DNA of 64,000 nt from an uncultured Oscillospiraceae bacterium (GTDB lineage Bacteria; Bacillota; Clostridia; Oscillospirales; Oscillospiraceae). The stretch covers positions 1 through 64,000 of the forward strand of contig CAKTOB010000004.1 in assembly GCA_934589525.1 (NCBI GenBank), read 5' to 3'. Of the stretch, positions 8,205-16,655 are shown in pieces (the stretch's first letter is position 1; every line of letters starts with the position of its first letter). The notes beneath the pieces were generated by a model that ran no database searches, was not told the DNA's origin, and was given only the letters and a program-made list of their open reading frames with translations. Made by a program: the position numbers and the translations under genes.

Positions 8205-8780
8205 TTAATATTCCCGGACAACGCCTTTTACCAGGCCTAAAATCTGGGCATGGGTGCCGTCAATGGGGGCGTAGTTTTCATTTTCCGGCATGAGCCAGAT
8301 CTCTCCGTTTCTCCGGCGCAGCCGCTTCACCGTGGCCTCGTCCTCGATCATGGCCACCACGATCTGGCCGTCATCCGCCGTGGACTGGGGCCGGACAATG
8401 ACCTTGTCGCCGCTGAGGATGCCGGCGTTTACCATGCTGTCGCCCCGGACCCGCAGGGCAAAGCAGCTGGGGTCCTCCCAGGGAATGGTGCCCTCCTGGT
8501 TTTCCAGGGCCAGAATGGGAAGTCCCGCCGTGACCACGCCGACCACCGGGATCTGCCCGGGCCGGGCCCCGGTCATCAGTGCCCGCTTCCGGCCCTTGCC
8601 CTCCGGGGCCTGAAACACGCCCTTTTCCTGCAGGGCCTGCAAGTGGTAGCTCACGGAAGCGGTAGAGCGCAGGCCCACCGCTTCCCCGATTTCCCGCACA
8701 GAGGGGGAATACCCGTTTTCCGCAATAAACGCATTGACAAACTCCACAATTTTCTCGGCTTTGTTGCTGGTTCTGGGCAT
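8205..8780 (-). CDS. lexA: LexA repressor, SOS regulator
   Basis: A 191-residue transcriptional repressor of the SOS response that self-cleaves on activated RecA. An N-terminal winged HTH (PSVREIGEAVGLRSTASVSYH, about 26-46) is followed by the S24 peptidase domain. The cleavage bond Ala85-Gly86 lies in VVTAGLP, Ser115 in GDSM and Lys152 in ATVKRL, all canonical. The start at 8780 is supported by CTGGAGGTGGCCTT. It diverges from the ABC-2 exporter operon, with a possible LexA-type site in between (8849-8862). Length and motifs are complete. Confidence 0.96.
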   Translation of the reverse strand: MPRTSNKAEKIVEFVNAFIAENGYSPSVREIGEAVGLRSTASVSYHLQALQEKGVFQAPEGKGRKRALMTGARPGQIPVVGVVTAGLPILALENQEGTIPWEDPSCFALRVRGDSMVNAGILSGDKVIVRPQSTADDGQIVVAMIEDEATVKRLRRRNGEIWLMPENENYAPIDGTHAQILGLVKGVVREY

Positions 8781-8807
8781 AAGGCCACCTCCAGGGTATT
8801 TTTTCTG

Positions 8808-8813
8808 ATTATA
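8808..8813 (-). promoter_or_regulatory. -10 element of lexA
   Basis: TATAAT on the minus strand, about 30 bp before the lexA start. I see only a weak -35 (TTTCTT) at the expected distance. Confidence 0.5.
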
Positions 8814-8848
8814 GCACATATGATTGAAAAAAGAAAGGGGAAGAAGAA

Positions 8849-8862
8849 AAATTTTCGAACTT
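8849..8862. promoter_or_regulatory. Possible LexA operator
   Basis: TTCGAACTTTCGAA: two TTCGAA half-sites separated by CT, in the lexA/ABC divergent gap upstream of the lexA -10. It resembles the CGAAC-N4-GTTCG SOS box of Firmicutes in composition but has a shorter centre, so it is only a candidate. Confidence 0.35.
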
Positions 8863-8977
8863 TCGAATGATATACCAGGGGTTTACAAAAAATTCACGGG
8901 CCGCTCAGCGGTGCTTTCAGATTCCCTTCAGTTTGGGGCGGTATATTGGCTCCGTTATCAAATCAAGGAGGGATCGT

Positions 8978-9940
8978 ATGATCACTGTGGAGCACCTTAC
9001 CAAATGGTACGGTGGAAACCGGGCTGTGGAGGATCTGTGTTTTTCCATTGAAAAGCATGGGGTCTACGGCTTTTTAGGGCCCAACGGCGCGGGAAAATCC
9101 ACCACGCTGAATATTCTGACCGGCTGCCTCTCCCCCACCCAGGGGACGGTGACGGTCTGCGGCCATGATATTCTGGAGGAGCCCCAAAAGGCCAAGGGGC
9201 ATATGGGGTATCTGCCGGAGCAGCCGCCGCTGTATTTGCAGGAGAGCCCCTGGGACTATCTGTGCTTTGTGGGGGAGGCCAAGGGATTGCGGGGGCAGGC
9301 GCTTGAAAATCAGGTGCTCTCCGCCCTGGAGCGTACCGGCACCAGGGATGTATGCCGGAAGGCCCTGGGGAGCCTGTCCAAGGGCTACCGGCAGCGGGTG
9401 GGCATTGCCCAGGCCTTGCTGGGGGACCCGGAGATCATCATTCTGGACGAGCCCACCGTGGGTCTGGACCCCATCCAGATCCTGGACATCCGGGCCCTTA
9501 TTGGGGAACTGGGAAAAGAGCATACGGTGATTTTTAGCTCCCATATCCTGTCGGAGGTGCAGACGGTCTGCGACCAGGTGCTGATGATCGCCCGGGGCCG
9601 CCTGGTGGCCTTTGACACCCCGGCGCACCTGGAGGCCCAGCTTCGGGCCGGTCAGAAAATCCGGCTCACCGCCAAGGGCAGCCGGGAACAGCTGGAACCC
9701 ATCGCCATGGGACTTCCGGGGCTACAGGTGGAGACCGCCCAGCAGGAGGGGGATTACACCACCCTGACCCTCACCGGGGGCCGGGGGTATGAGACCACCC
9801 AAGCCCTTTTTGAGCGCTTTTCCAAAGAAAAACGGCCTCTTGCCGCCTTGGAGCTGACAAAGGCGGGGCTGGAAGACGTGTTCCTGGAGCTGGCGGAAGA
9901 GCCGGAAAACCGGGAAGAACAGGAGGAAGCGGAAGAATGA
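8978..9940 (+). CDS. ABC-2 type transporter ATP-binding protein (GldA-like)
   Basis: A 320-residue cytoplasmic ATPase. Walker A GPNGAGKST lies near residue 33, signature LSKGYRQR near 133 and Walker B IIILDEPTVGLDP just after. A ~90-residue C-terminal regulatory segment follows, as in CcmA/GldA-type exporters. The start at 8978 follows AAGGAGGGATCGT and matches where homologues begin; the frame remains open upstream but without a ribosome site. Its stop overlaps the permease start by four bases, so the four genes to 13540 form one operon. The exported substrate is unknown. Confidence 0.92.
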   Translation: MITVEHLTKWYGGNRAVEDLCFSIEKHGVYGFLGPNGAGKSTTLNILTGCLSPTQGTVTVCGHDILEEPQKAKGHMGYLPEQPPLYLQESPWDYLCFVGEAKGLRGQALENQVLSALERTGTRDVCRKALGSLSKGYRQRVGIAQALLGDPEIIILDEPTVGLDPIQILDIRALIGELGKEHTVIFSSHILSEVQTVCDQVLMIARGRLVAFDTPAHLEAQLRAGQKIRLTAKGSREQLEPIAMGLPGLQVETAQQEGDYTTLTLTGGRGYETTQALFERFSKEKRPLAALELTKAGLEDVFLELAEEPENREEQEEAEE

Positions 9941-10800
9941 AAGCCATTTTCAGGCACGAGCTGCGGCTCTATTTTGAATCCATGACGGCCTATGTCTTCG
10001 GGGCCTTTTTGCTGCTGTTTATCGGCATCGGCTCCATGCTGTATAATCTCCGGTCCGCCGTCAGCAATTTTGAGTTTGTGTTGAGCTTTGCGGCCATCGT
10101 CTTTGTGGTCATCGTGCCGGTGCTGACCATGCGGTGCCTCAGCGAGGAGCGGAAGCAGAAAACCGACCAGCTGCTCTATTCCCTGCCCATTACCACTACC
10201 CAGGTGGTGCTGGGAAAGTACGGGGCGGTGCTGGTGGTGTTTCTCCTGCCCCTGTGCTTTATCGCCCTGTACCCTCTGATGTTCGCCCAGTTTGGGGACG
10301 TGTATCTGCCTACGGCCTACGGGGCTTTGGCGGCCTTCTTCCTGCTGGGGGCGGCACTTCTGGCGGTGGGGGTGTTCCTGTCCTCCTTAACGGACAACCA
10401 GGGGTTGGCCGCCGGGTTGGGCATGGGGGTGATTCTTCTCAACTACTACTGCGTGAGCCTTTCAGAGTACGTTTCCTCCACGGCGGCAGGCACGGCCATT
10501 GCCCTGGTGGTGCTGATCGCCGCCCTGGGGTTCCTTGTAAAGGCCCTGACCCGCAGCACCCCGGCGGGGGCGGGCACCGGCCTTTTGCTTCTGGCTCTTC
10601 TGGGCCTTTGCTACGCCCTGGACAGCACCGCCCTGGAGGGGCTTCTTCCTGCCATGATGAAGAAAATCTCCCTTTTTGAGCGGTTTAACACCTTTGTAAA
10701 CGGGGTGTTTGACCTGACCAATGTGGTATATTTCCTGTCCGTGGCCCTATTTTTTCTGTTTTTGACGGTGGAATCCCTGGAAAAACGGAGGTATAACTGA
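9937..10800 (+). CDS. ABC-2 type permease subunit (GldF-like)
   Basis: A 287-residue membrane protein with six hydrophobic segments, opening MKAIFRHELRLYFESMTAYVFG, a start usual in ABC-2 permeases placed beside GldG homologues. The charged cytoplasmic loop with RCLSEERKQKTDQLLYSLP after the second segment is characteristic of the family. The start overlaps the ATPase stop (ATGA), and AGGAGGAAGCGGAAGA provides the ribosome site. It is the predicted membrane half of the exporter. Gld names come from gliding Bacteroidetes; here no gliding role is implied. Confidence 0.9.
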   Translation: MKAIFRHELRLYFESMTAYVFGAFLLLFIGIGSMLYNLRSAVSNFEFVLSFAAIVFVVIVPVLTMRCLSEERKQKTDQLLYSLPITTTQVVLGKYGAVLVVFLLPLCFIALYPLMFAQFGDVYLPTAYGALAAFFLLGAALLAVGVFLSSLTDNQGLAAGLGMGVILLNYYCVSLSEYVSSTAAGTAIALVVLIAALGFLVKALTRSTPAGAGTGLLLLALLGLCYALDSTALEGLLPAMMKKISLFERFNTFVNGVFDLTNVVYFLSVALFFLFLTVESLEKRRYN

Positions 10801-12191
10801 TGAAAAAAACCGTAGCCCTGAAAGGGGGCAGCTATGCCATTGCCCTGACGGTGCTGGTGCTGGCCCTGCTCATCATGGTGAATATTCTGGCAGGGGCATT
10901 GCCCGCCGGTCTTACCAAGCTGGACATCAGCGCCTCCAAGCTCTATTCCATCACCAGCAACACCAAGGCCGTGGTGAACGCCTTGGAGCAGGATGTGACG
11001 ATTTACTGGATCGTCCAGTCCGGCCAGGAAGACGCGGTCATTGAGAATCTGCTTGCAAAATATGACAGCCTGTCGGATCATCTTCATGTGGAAAAGAAGA
11101 ACCCGGATGTATACCCCACCTTTGCCCAGCAGTATACGGAAGAAACCGTTGCTAACAATTCTCTGGTGGTGGTCTCCGGGGAAAAATACCGGTATGTGCC
11201 CTATTCGGACATTTACGTCACCCAGGGCAGCCAGTTTTCCTATTCCTACTCCACCTCCTTTGACGGCGAGGGGGCCATTACCTCCGCCATTGACTATGTG
11301 GTGAGCAAGGAGCTGCCAAAGCTCTATCTTTTGGAGGGCCACGGGGAATCAGCGCTTCCGGAGAGCTTTCAGGACCAGCTGGAAAAGGAAAACCTGGAAA
11401 CGGAAAACCTATCCCTGCTGACGGTGGATGAGGTACCGGAGGACGGGGCGGCCCTGGTGCTCTATGCCCCCGCTTCGGATATTTCCAAAGAAGAGGCCCA
11501 GATGCTTCTGAGCTACATCCAAAAGGGTGGCAAGCTTCTGGTGCTGGCGGGGCCGGTGGCCGATGGGGAACTGACGAACCTCTATAGCATTCTGGAGCAC
11601 TACGGCATCACCGCCGCCCAGGGCATTGTCAGCGAGGGCGACCGGAACCACTATGCCTTCCAGGCTCCCTACATCCTGCTGCCGAATCTGGAGAATTCGG
11701 ACATCACCGCCCCTCTGACGGAGCAGAATTACTACGCCATCGTTCCTGTGGCCGCGGGCTTGCAGCTGGGGGATGACAGCCGGGTCACCGCCCTGCTGAC
11801 CACCACGGACAGCGCCTACAGCAAGATCTCCGGCTACAGCCAGACCACCTATGAAAAGGAAGAGGGGGACATTGACGGCCCCTTTGCCCTGGGCGTGGAC
11901 ATTGCCGACGGCGGGGAACTGGTGTTCTTCACCTCTTCCTATCTCTTAGAAGACATGTACAACGCCTATTCTTCCGGCGCCAATAGCGACCTGGTGATGA
12001 ACGCCCTGTCAAGCCTTTTGGGCGAGCGGCAGGCCCTGTCCATCCGCAGCAAGTCCCTGAATTACAACTATCTGACCATCAGTGAATCCGCCGCTTCTCT
12101 TTTGAAGCTGGTGATGATCGGCATGGTGCCCCTGCTGTATCTGGCCATGGGCGGGGCCGCCCTGTGGGATAAAAGGAGGATGCAGCGATGA
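10800..12191 (+). CDS. GldG-family ABC transporter auxiliary protein
   Basis: A 463-residue protein anchored at both ends, with hydrophobic segments near residues 15-36 and 435-455 and a large extracytoplasmic domain between. The DUF4350/GldG-like region contains LYLLEGHGESALP and LLSYIQKGGKLLVLAGP, typical of this family. Its start shares one base with the permease stop and its end overlaps the next gene by four bases, so translation is coupled. It probably forms a complex with the exporter at the cell surface. The biochemical role of GldG proteins is not settled. Confidence 0.88.
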   Translation: MKKTVALKGGSYAIALTVLVLALLIMVNILAGALPAGLTKLDISASKLYSITSNTKAVVNALEQDVTIYWIVQSGQEDAVIENLLAKYDSLSDHLHVEKKNPDVYPTFAQQYTEETVANNSLVVVSGEKYRYVPYSDIYVTQGSQFSYSYSTSFDGEGAITSAIDYVVSKELPKLYLLEGHGESALPESFQDQLEKENLETENLSLLTVDEVPEDGAALVLYAPASDISKEEAQMLLSYIQKGGKLLVLAGPVADGELTNLYSILEHYGITAAQGIVSEGDRNHYAFQAPYILLPNLENSDITAPLTEQNYYAIVPVAAGLQLGDDSRVTALLTTTDSAYSKISGYSQTTYEKEEGDIDGPFALGVDIADGGELVFFTSSYLLEDMYNAYSSGANSDLVMNALSSLLGERQALSIRSKSLNYNYLTISESAASLLKLVMIGMVPLLYLAMGGAALWDKRRMQR

Positions 12192-13540
12192 ACAAGCAGA
12201 AAAAGCTTTTGGTCATGCTTGCCGCCCTGGTGCTGGTCAGCGCCGTGACGGTCATGGTGGTCCGGCGGGAGGAGACCAAGGAGAAGATCAAGAATACCCC
12301 GGCCACGGTTTTGGAGTGGTCCGACATTTCCGCCGTCAGCTGGAGCTACGAAGGAAACAGCTATGCCTTCCAAAAAACCGACGACACCTGGGTCTACCCG
12401 GAGGACACCGCCTTTCCGGTGGACCAGGAGAAAATGGAAGACCTATTGGAGCAGTTTGAAGACCTGGGAGCGGCCTTTACCATTGAGGACGTGGAGGACT
12501 ACGGCCAGTACGGCCTGGAAAAGCCCAGCTGCACCATTACCCTGACCCAGGGGGAAGAAACTGTGACCTTAGAACTGGGGGACTACAGCAAAATGGATGC
12601 CCAGCGCTATGCCTCTTTGGGAGACGGCAATGTGTATCTGCTCAGCCACGACCCTGTGGAAGATTTTGATATTGGGCTATCAGACCTGATTCAACAGGAC
12701 CAGGTGCCGGCCTTTGCCGAGGTGGAAGCCATCACCCTTTCCGGCGACCAAACCGATGTGTTCCGCAAAACCAAGGGCCAGAGCCTTTGCCGGGAGGATG
12801 AATACTTCCGGGATTCCGACGGCGGCCCCCTGGATACGGATTTGACGGAAAACTACCTGAAAACCCTGGAAAAGGTAAGTCTTACAGACTATGTGACCTA
12901 TAAGGCCACGGAAGAGGACCTCCAAAACTGCTATCTGGATACCCCCGCCCAGACCGTCACCGTGACCTACCGGCCGGAGGAGGGGGAAGAGGCCGCCACC
13001 TTTACATTGCATTTGGGCAAGGCCCCGGATGAATCGGAGGAGAAGCCGGGGCAGGCTTATGCCCGGGTAGGGGACTCCGCCATTCTCTATAAGATCAGTG
13101 AAAGCCAGTATCAGGCCCTTACCGCCTGCGGCTACGACGACCTGCGGCACCAGAACCTCTTTACCGGGGATTTTTCCTTGGCCAAGGAGCTGACCGTAAC
13201 CTTGGAGGGCAGCACCCGGGTCTTTACCTATGAAAAGCGGGAGGAGAACGAGGAACCCGCCTGGTATTTAGGAGAAGAGCAGGTGGATTTGACGGACATC
13301 CAGACCGCCCTGGAAAACCTTACCGCAGAAGCCTTTACCCAGGATGCCCCCACCGGCAAGGAAGAGCTGTCCCTCACCGTCAAATTGGACCAGGAAGGAG
13401 AAAACACCCTGACTCTGACCTTCTACCGCCAGGACGGCACCACCGTCCTGGCCCAGGCCAACGGGAAGACCCTTTGTACCCTGCCAAGAGCCCAGGTGGT
13501 CACCCTGACCGAAAGCTTCAACGCCATCCTGTTGGGGTAA
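12188..13540 (+). CDS. DUF4340 domain protein, last gene of the Gld-type exporter operon
   Basis: A 450-residue protein with one N-terminal membrane anchor (residues 5-25) and an acidic extracytoplasmic part. WSDISAVSWSYEGNSYAFQK followed by DDTWVYPED is the characteristic start of the DUF4340 repeat fold, and the motif pattern recurs in the second half. DUF4340 genes commonly sit directly after GldG genes, as here. It is probably a periphery component of the same transporter, based on context only. A terminator follows at 13558. Confidence 0.87.
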   Translation: MNKQKKLLVMLAALVLVSAVTVMVVRREETKEKIKNTPATVLEWSDISAVSWSYEGNSYAFQKTDDTWVYPEDTAFPVDQEKMEDLLEQFEDLGAAFTIEDVEDYGQYGLEKPSCTITLTQGEETVTLELGDYSKMDAQRYASLGDGNVYLLSHDPVEDFDIGLSDLIQQDQVPAFAEVEAITLSGDQTDVFRKTKGQSLCREDEYFRDSDGGPLDTDLTENYLKTLEKVSLTDYVTYKATEEDLQNCYLDTPAQTVTVTYRPEEGEEAATFTLHLGKAPDESEEKPGQAYARVGDSAILYKISESQYQALTACGYDDLRHQNLFTGDFSLAKELTVTLEGSTRVFTYEKREENEEPAWYLGEEQVDLTDIQTALENLTAEAFTQDAPTGKEELSLTVKLDQEGENTLTLTFYRQDGTTVLAQANGKTLCTLPRAQVVTLTESFNAILLG

Positions 13541-13557
13541 GCCCCTTTGCCGCCCCT

Positions 13558-13596
13558 GCGCCGGACTTCCTGTTTGCGAAGCCCGGCGCTTTTTTC
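13558..13596 (+). terminator. Terminator of the Gld-type exporter operon
   Basis: The stem GCGCCGGACTTC/GAAGCCCGGCGC with a CTGTTTGC loop is followed by TTTTTT. Confidence 0.85.
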
Positions 13597-13608
13597 GGAA
13601 CAACTTTC

Positions 13609-13663
13609 TATCGGCAAAAATCAAGGATAGATACAGCAAAAACAGTTTGTATTTTTGCCGATA
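13609..13663. promoter_or_regulatory. 13-bp inverted repeat, candidate operator of fic
   Basis: TATCGGCAAAAAT (13609-13621) and its exact complement ATTTTTGCCGATA (13651-13663), separated by 29 bp. The right arm overlaps the -35 and spacer of the fic promoter. The Fic protein has an N-terminal HTH, so autoregulation is a reasonable inference. Confidence 0.6.
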
Positions 13664-13675
13664 ATGTGGTATACT
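13647..13675 (+). promoter_or_regulatory. Promoter of fic
   Basis: TTGTAT at 13647-13652, a 17-bp spacer and TATACT at 13670-13675, 46 bp before the ATG. Confidence 0.7.
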
Positions 13676-13720
13676 ATGGAATAGAATAATATTGCTGAAT
13701 TCTGGGGGAGGAAAGGAAAA

Positions 13721-14611
13721 ATGTCATACTTTTCAGTTGCGGAAATGGCGAAAAAGTGGAATATATCGGAGCGCAGCGTCCGGAACTACTGTGCCCAAGG
13801 GCGGGTGAACGGTGCGGTTCTTGCCGGTAAGACCTGGAAGATCCCGGAAAACGCGGAGAAACCGGTACGCACCAATAAGCAAAAAGAAGCTCCGGCCACC
13901 CTGTTGGACATTCTGCAAGAGCAAAAGCGCGGCAAATTCCCCGGAGGGATCTACCATAAGACCCAGATCGATTTGACCTTCAATTCGAACCATATGGAGG
14001 GCAGCCGCCTGACCCACGATCAAACCAGATATATCTTTGAAACCAATACCATCGGTATCGAAAAAGAGGCGCTGAATGTAGATGACGTGATCGAAACGGC
14101 CAACCACTTCCGCTGCATCGATCTGATTATTGATGACGCAAAAGAAGCGCTTACGGAAAAGTTTATCAAAGAACTGCATGGGATTCTGAAAAACGGCACA
14201 GGCGATTCCAGGAAGGATTGGTTTGCCGTGGGGGATTATAAGAAACTTCCCAATGAAGTCGGCGGCATGGACACCGCCCTTCCGGAAGAGGTGGGGGATA
14301 ACATGAAGGCACTGCTTGCAGAATACAACGCCAAGAGCAAAAAGACCTTTGAGGACATTCTGGACTTCCATGTAAAGTTTGAACGCATCCATCCCTTTCA
14401 AGACGGCAACGGCCGTGTGGGCAGGCTCATCATGTTCAAGGAGTGCCTGAAATACAATATTGTCCCCTTCATCATCGAGGACCGTTTAAAGCTGTTCTAC
14501 TACCGGGGGTTAAAAGAATGGGACAGGGAAAAGGGCTATCTGCGGGATACCTGCCTGACAGCCCAGGACAACTATAAAGCCTATCTGGATTATTTTCGGA
14601 TCGCCTATTAA
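13721..14611 (+). CDS. Fic family protein with N-terminal HTH domain
   Basis: A 296-residue predicted AMP-transferase that modifies Ser/Thr/Tyr hydroxyls. Residues 1-45 form a MerR-like/HTH-17 DNA-binding unit (SVAEMAKKWNISERSVRNY). A Fic core follows with HPFQDGNGRVGR at 224-235, including catalytic His224. Upstream, Ser89-Glu93-Gly94 fits the inhibitory (S/T)xxxE(G/N) helix of autoinhibited class II Fic proteins. The start has GGGGGAGGAAAGGAAAA ahead. It is a single-gene unit with a promoter overlapped by an inverted repeat. No antitoxin gene is adjacent, as expected if inhibition is internal. The target is unknown. Confidence 0.93.
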   Translation: MSYFSVAEMAKKWNISERSVRNYCAQGRVNGAVLAGKTWKIPENAEKPVRTNKQKEAPATLLDILQEQKRGKFPGGIYHKTQIDLTFNSNHMEGSRLTHDQTRYIFETNTIGIEKEALNVDDVIETANHFRCIDLIIDDAKEALTEKFIKELHGILKNGTGDSRKDWFAVGDYKKLPNEVGGMDTALPEEVGDNMKALLAEYNAKSKKTFEDILDFHVKFERIHPFQDGNGRVGRLIMFKECLKYNIVPFIIEDRLKLFYYRGLKEWDREKGYLRDTCLTAQDNYKAYLDYFRIAY

Positions 14612-14625
14612 GAGACACATCAACA

Positions 14626-14663
14626 AAAACCTGCCGAACAGCAAAGGCTTTCGGCAGGTTTTA
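14626..14663. terminator. Bidirectional terminator between fic and the GGDEF gene
   Basis: ACCTGCCGAA/TTTCGGCAGGT stem with a ~10-nt loop, flanked by T-rich runs on both strands. It serves the converging fic (+) and GGDEF (-) genes. Confidence 0.85.
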
Positions 14664-14669
14664 AACGAT

Positions 14670-16430
14670 TTATTGGGGAAATTGCTCGCTATAGTGAAGC
14701 CGCATCTCTTCCCGGTCCGCAAACAGGACGTAGAATACTCTTCCGTATTGCTGGCTGTCTACGATCCTTCCGTGGTCCAGGACGGACAGGTATGTTCCGT
14801 CGGCTTTTCGGAGATGAAATTGGATGTAGTCATTTTCATTGTCTTCCCCGATCTGTTCCCAGATGCTCTGTTCGATTTGCTGCCGCTCATCCTCCCGGAT
14901 CAGGTTGCGGAAACGCTTCTGGGTAAGGGTGAACAGTTCGTCCAGGTCCTTGTACCCCGCCATATGCAGGAACTCGCTGTTGGCGTAAAACAGTTCATCG
15001 TCTTCTTTGTGGGCGCTGTAGATGATAAAGGCCCCCGGGAGATGTTCGGAAACGTCCTTGAACGCAAAGCCCAGCTGCTTGCGGGCTCCGGATTGGAGGC
15101 CTTCCCGGTAGGCCATGCACCCGTTTTTCCCATGAAGCTTGATTTCATAAAGGGCCGCATCGGCGCAGCGCATGAGCTGGGAAAGATTGGAGGCAAAGGC
15201 CGGATACTCCGCATATCCAAGGGAAATATGAAAGGAATGTTCCTTGCCCAGGTAAGAGAATGATTTTGGGAGCTTCGTAAACTGCCGCAGCCCCTCTCCC
15301 GCTTCCTCAGCGGTGCAGTCCGGCAGCAAAACGCAGAACTCGTCGCCGTCGTTTCTCCCCAGCAATACGTCAGAGGGGAAAAAGGCCTTCATGCTGTCGG
15401 CAAGGCTCTTTAGGGCCCGGTCTCCGAAGCCGTGGCCGTAGATGTCGTTGATCTGTTTGAAGTCATCGATGTCCAGAAGGGCGGCCACAAAATGGGCGTG
15501 GGGGTTTTTGGCGATCATCTTTTCCGCAAACGTGTCGAATCCATAGCGGTTATATATTTTTGTAAGGGAATCGGTACGTGCCAGAATTTGAAATTTCTTC
15601 TTATGGGCCTTGGCCACCAGCCAGACCCAGACAAGAACTGCCAGAAGCAGGAAAATAGCGGTTAAAATTCCGCAGACCGCGGCAATCAGCCCGTTATTTT
15701 TCCATCCGGAGGTGGGAAACACTTCGATTTTCCAGGAATCTTCCCCGATGGAAAAGTCATAGGAAACCGGGGCCGTCATTGACCCCTCCGACCGGTAAAC
15801 CACATCGTAGGTGTCCATCCAGGGGGCATCGGTTTTTGAAATGCTGTATTCATATCCAAAACCCGACAGGGCCTGGAGCGCATTGGAAAAAATATCCGGA
15901 ACACGGAGGATTGCCACGGTAAAGCCCCAGAAGTATTCCTGTCCGTTTTCATCACGCAAATAGACCGGGTCACGGACCGCAATGCCATAACCCCCTTGCT
16001 TCAGTTCAAAAGGGCCCTGGGTGATGACCGTGTGGTTATCCCGGGCGTAGCGGGAAATTTCTCCCCGGTCCTTATCATGGAGCAAATCGATCATCCCGCC
16101 CTCATTGCCCTCCGCCGGATAAATCTCGGTCACGATACCGTCCGGCGCAAGCTGCACGCTTTCAATGGAATCCGACATCAGATTCCGGGCGATGGTGTCA
16201 AATTCGTTCATCTGGCCGTTTCCGCTGATCAGTACCTGCTCCAGGGTCTGGGTGATCTCCATTCCGCCGGCAATTTCATTTTTGACACGCTCACCGTAGG
16301 TGACTGCGTTTAACTGGGCAGTCGCGTGCCGCTGCGCTGTTACATAGCTGTCGATCCGGTGCCCGACGGCACCTACAAAGCACATGCCCAGCAGCAAAAC
16401 GATCAGCGGCATAAGGGTTTCTTTCTTCAC
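14670..16430 (-). CDS. Membrane CHASE-GGDEF-PAS protein, putative diguanylate cyclase
   Basis: A ~586-residue sensor. A first membrane helix (about 8-28) is followed by an extracytoplasmic CHASE-like domain, a second helix (about 250-275), a GGDEF domain and a C-terminal PAS-like domain. The GGDEF signature reads GRNDGDEF, so the first Gly is Asp; the metal site Asp in ALLDIDDFKQIND is present. Activity in making cyclic di-GMP is therefore possible but not assured. I prefer a GTG start at 16430, where AAGGTG lies six bases upstream and the helix begins; a GTG at 16484 would add 18 residues without a clear site. No EAL partner is nearby. Confidence 0.85.
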   Translation of the reverse strand: MKKETLMPLIVLLLGMCFVGAVGHRIDSYVTAQRHATAQLNAVTYGERVKNEIAGGMEITQTLEQVLISGNGQMNEFDTIARNLMSDSIESVQLAPDGIVTEIYPAEGNEGGMIDLLHDKDRGEISRYARDNHTVITQGPFELKQGGYGIAVRDPVYLRDENGQEYFWGFTVAILRVPDIFSNALQALSGFGYEYSISKTDAPWMDTYDVVYRSEGSMTAPVSYDFSIGEDSWKIEVFPTSGWKNNGLIAAVCGILTAIFLLLAVLVWVWLVAKAHKKKFQILARTDSLTKIYNRYGFDTFAEKMIAKNPHAHFVAALLDIDDFKQINDIYGHGFGDRALKSLADSMKAFFPSDVLLGRNDGDEFCVLLPDCTAEEAGEGLRQFTKLPKSFSYLGKEHSFHISLGYAEYPAFASNLSQLMRCADAALYEIKLHGKNGCMAYREGLQSGARKQLGFAFKDVSEHLPGAFIIYSAHKEDDELFYANSEFLHMAGYKDLDELFTLTQKRFRNLIREDERQQIEQSIWEQIGEDNENDYIQFHLRKADGTYLSVLDHGRIVDSQQYGRVFYVLFADREEMRLHYSEQFPQ

Positions 16431-16604
16431 CAAATTCACCTTGATTTTTTGAGAATGATTATGATTCTTATCTTTATATAACACAAAATAGTAAAATTAA
16501 AATGAATTTTTTATGAAAATTTCGTTAAAGAGGCGGTTCTCCCTTGGGAAGTGGAAGCTCTATCGGCAAGAGCCGGGAGCGAGAGATTTTGATTCCGGAC
16601 AAGG

Positions 16605-16653
16605 AACAAAAAACACGGGACACCACCGCAATACTGCCGGTGATGTCCCGTGT
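16605..16653 (-). terminator. Terminator of the degV-family gene
   Basis: On the minus strand ACACGGGACATCACC pairs with GGTGGTGTCCCGTGT, followed by TTTTTTG. Confidence 0.8.
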
Positions 16654-16655
16654 GC

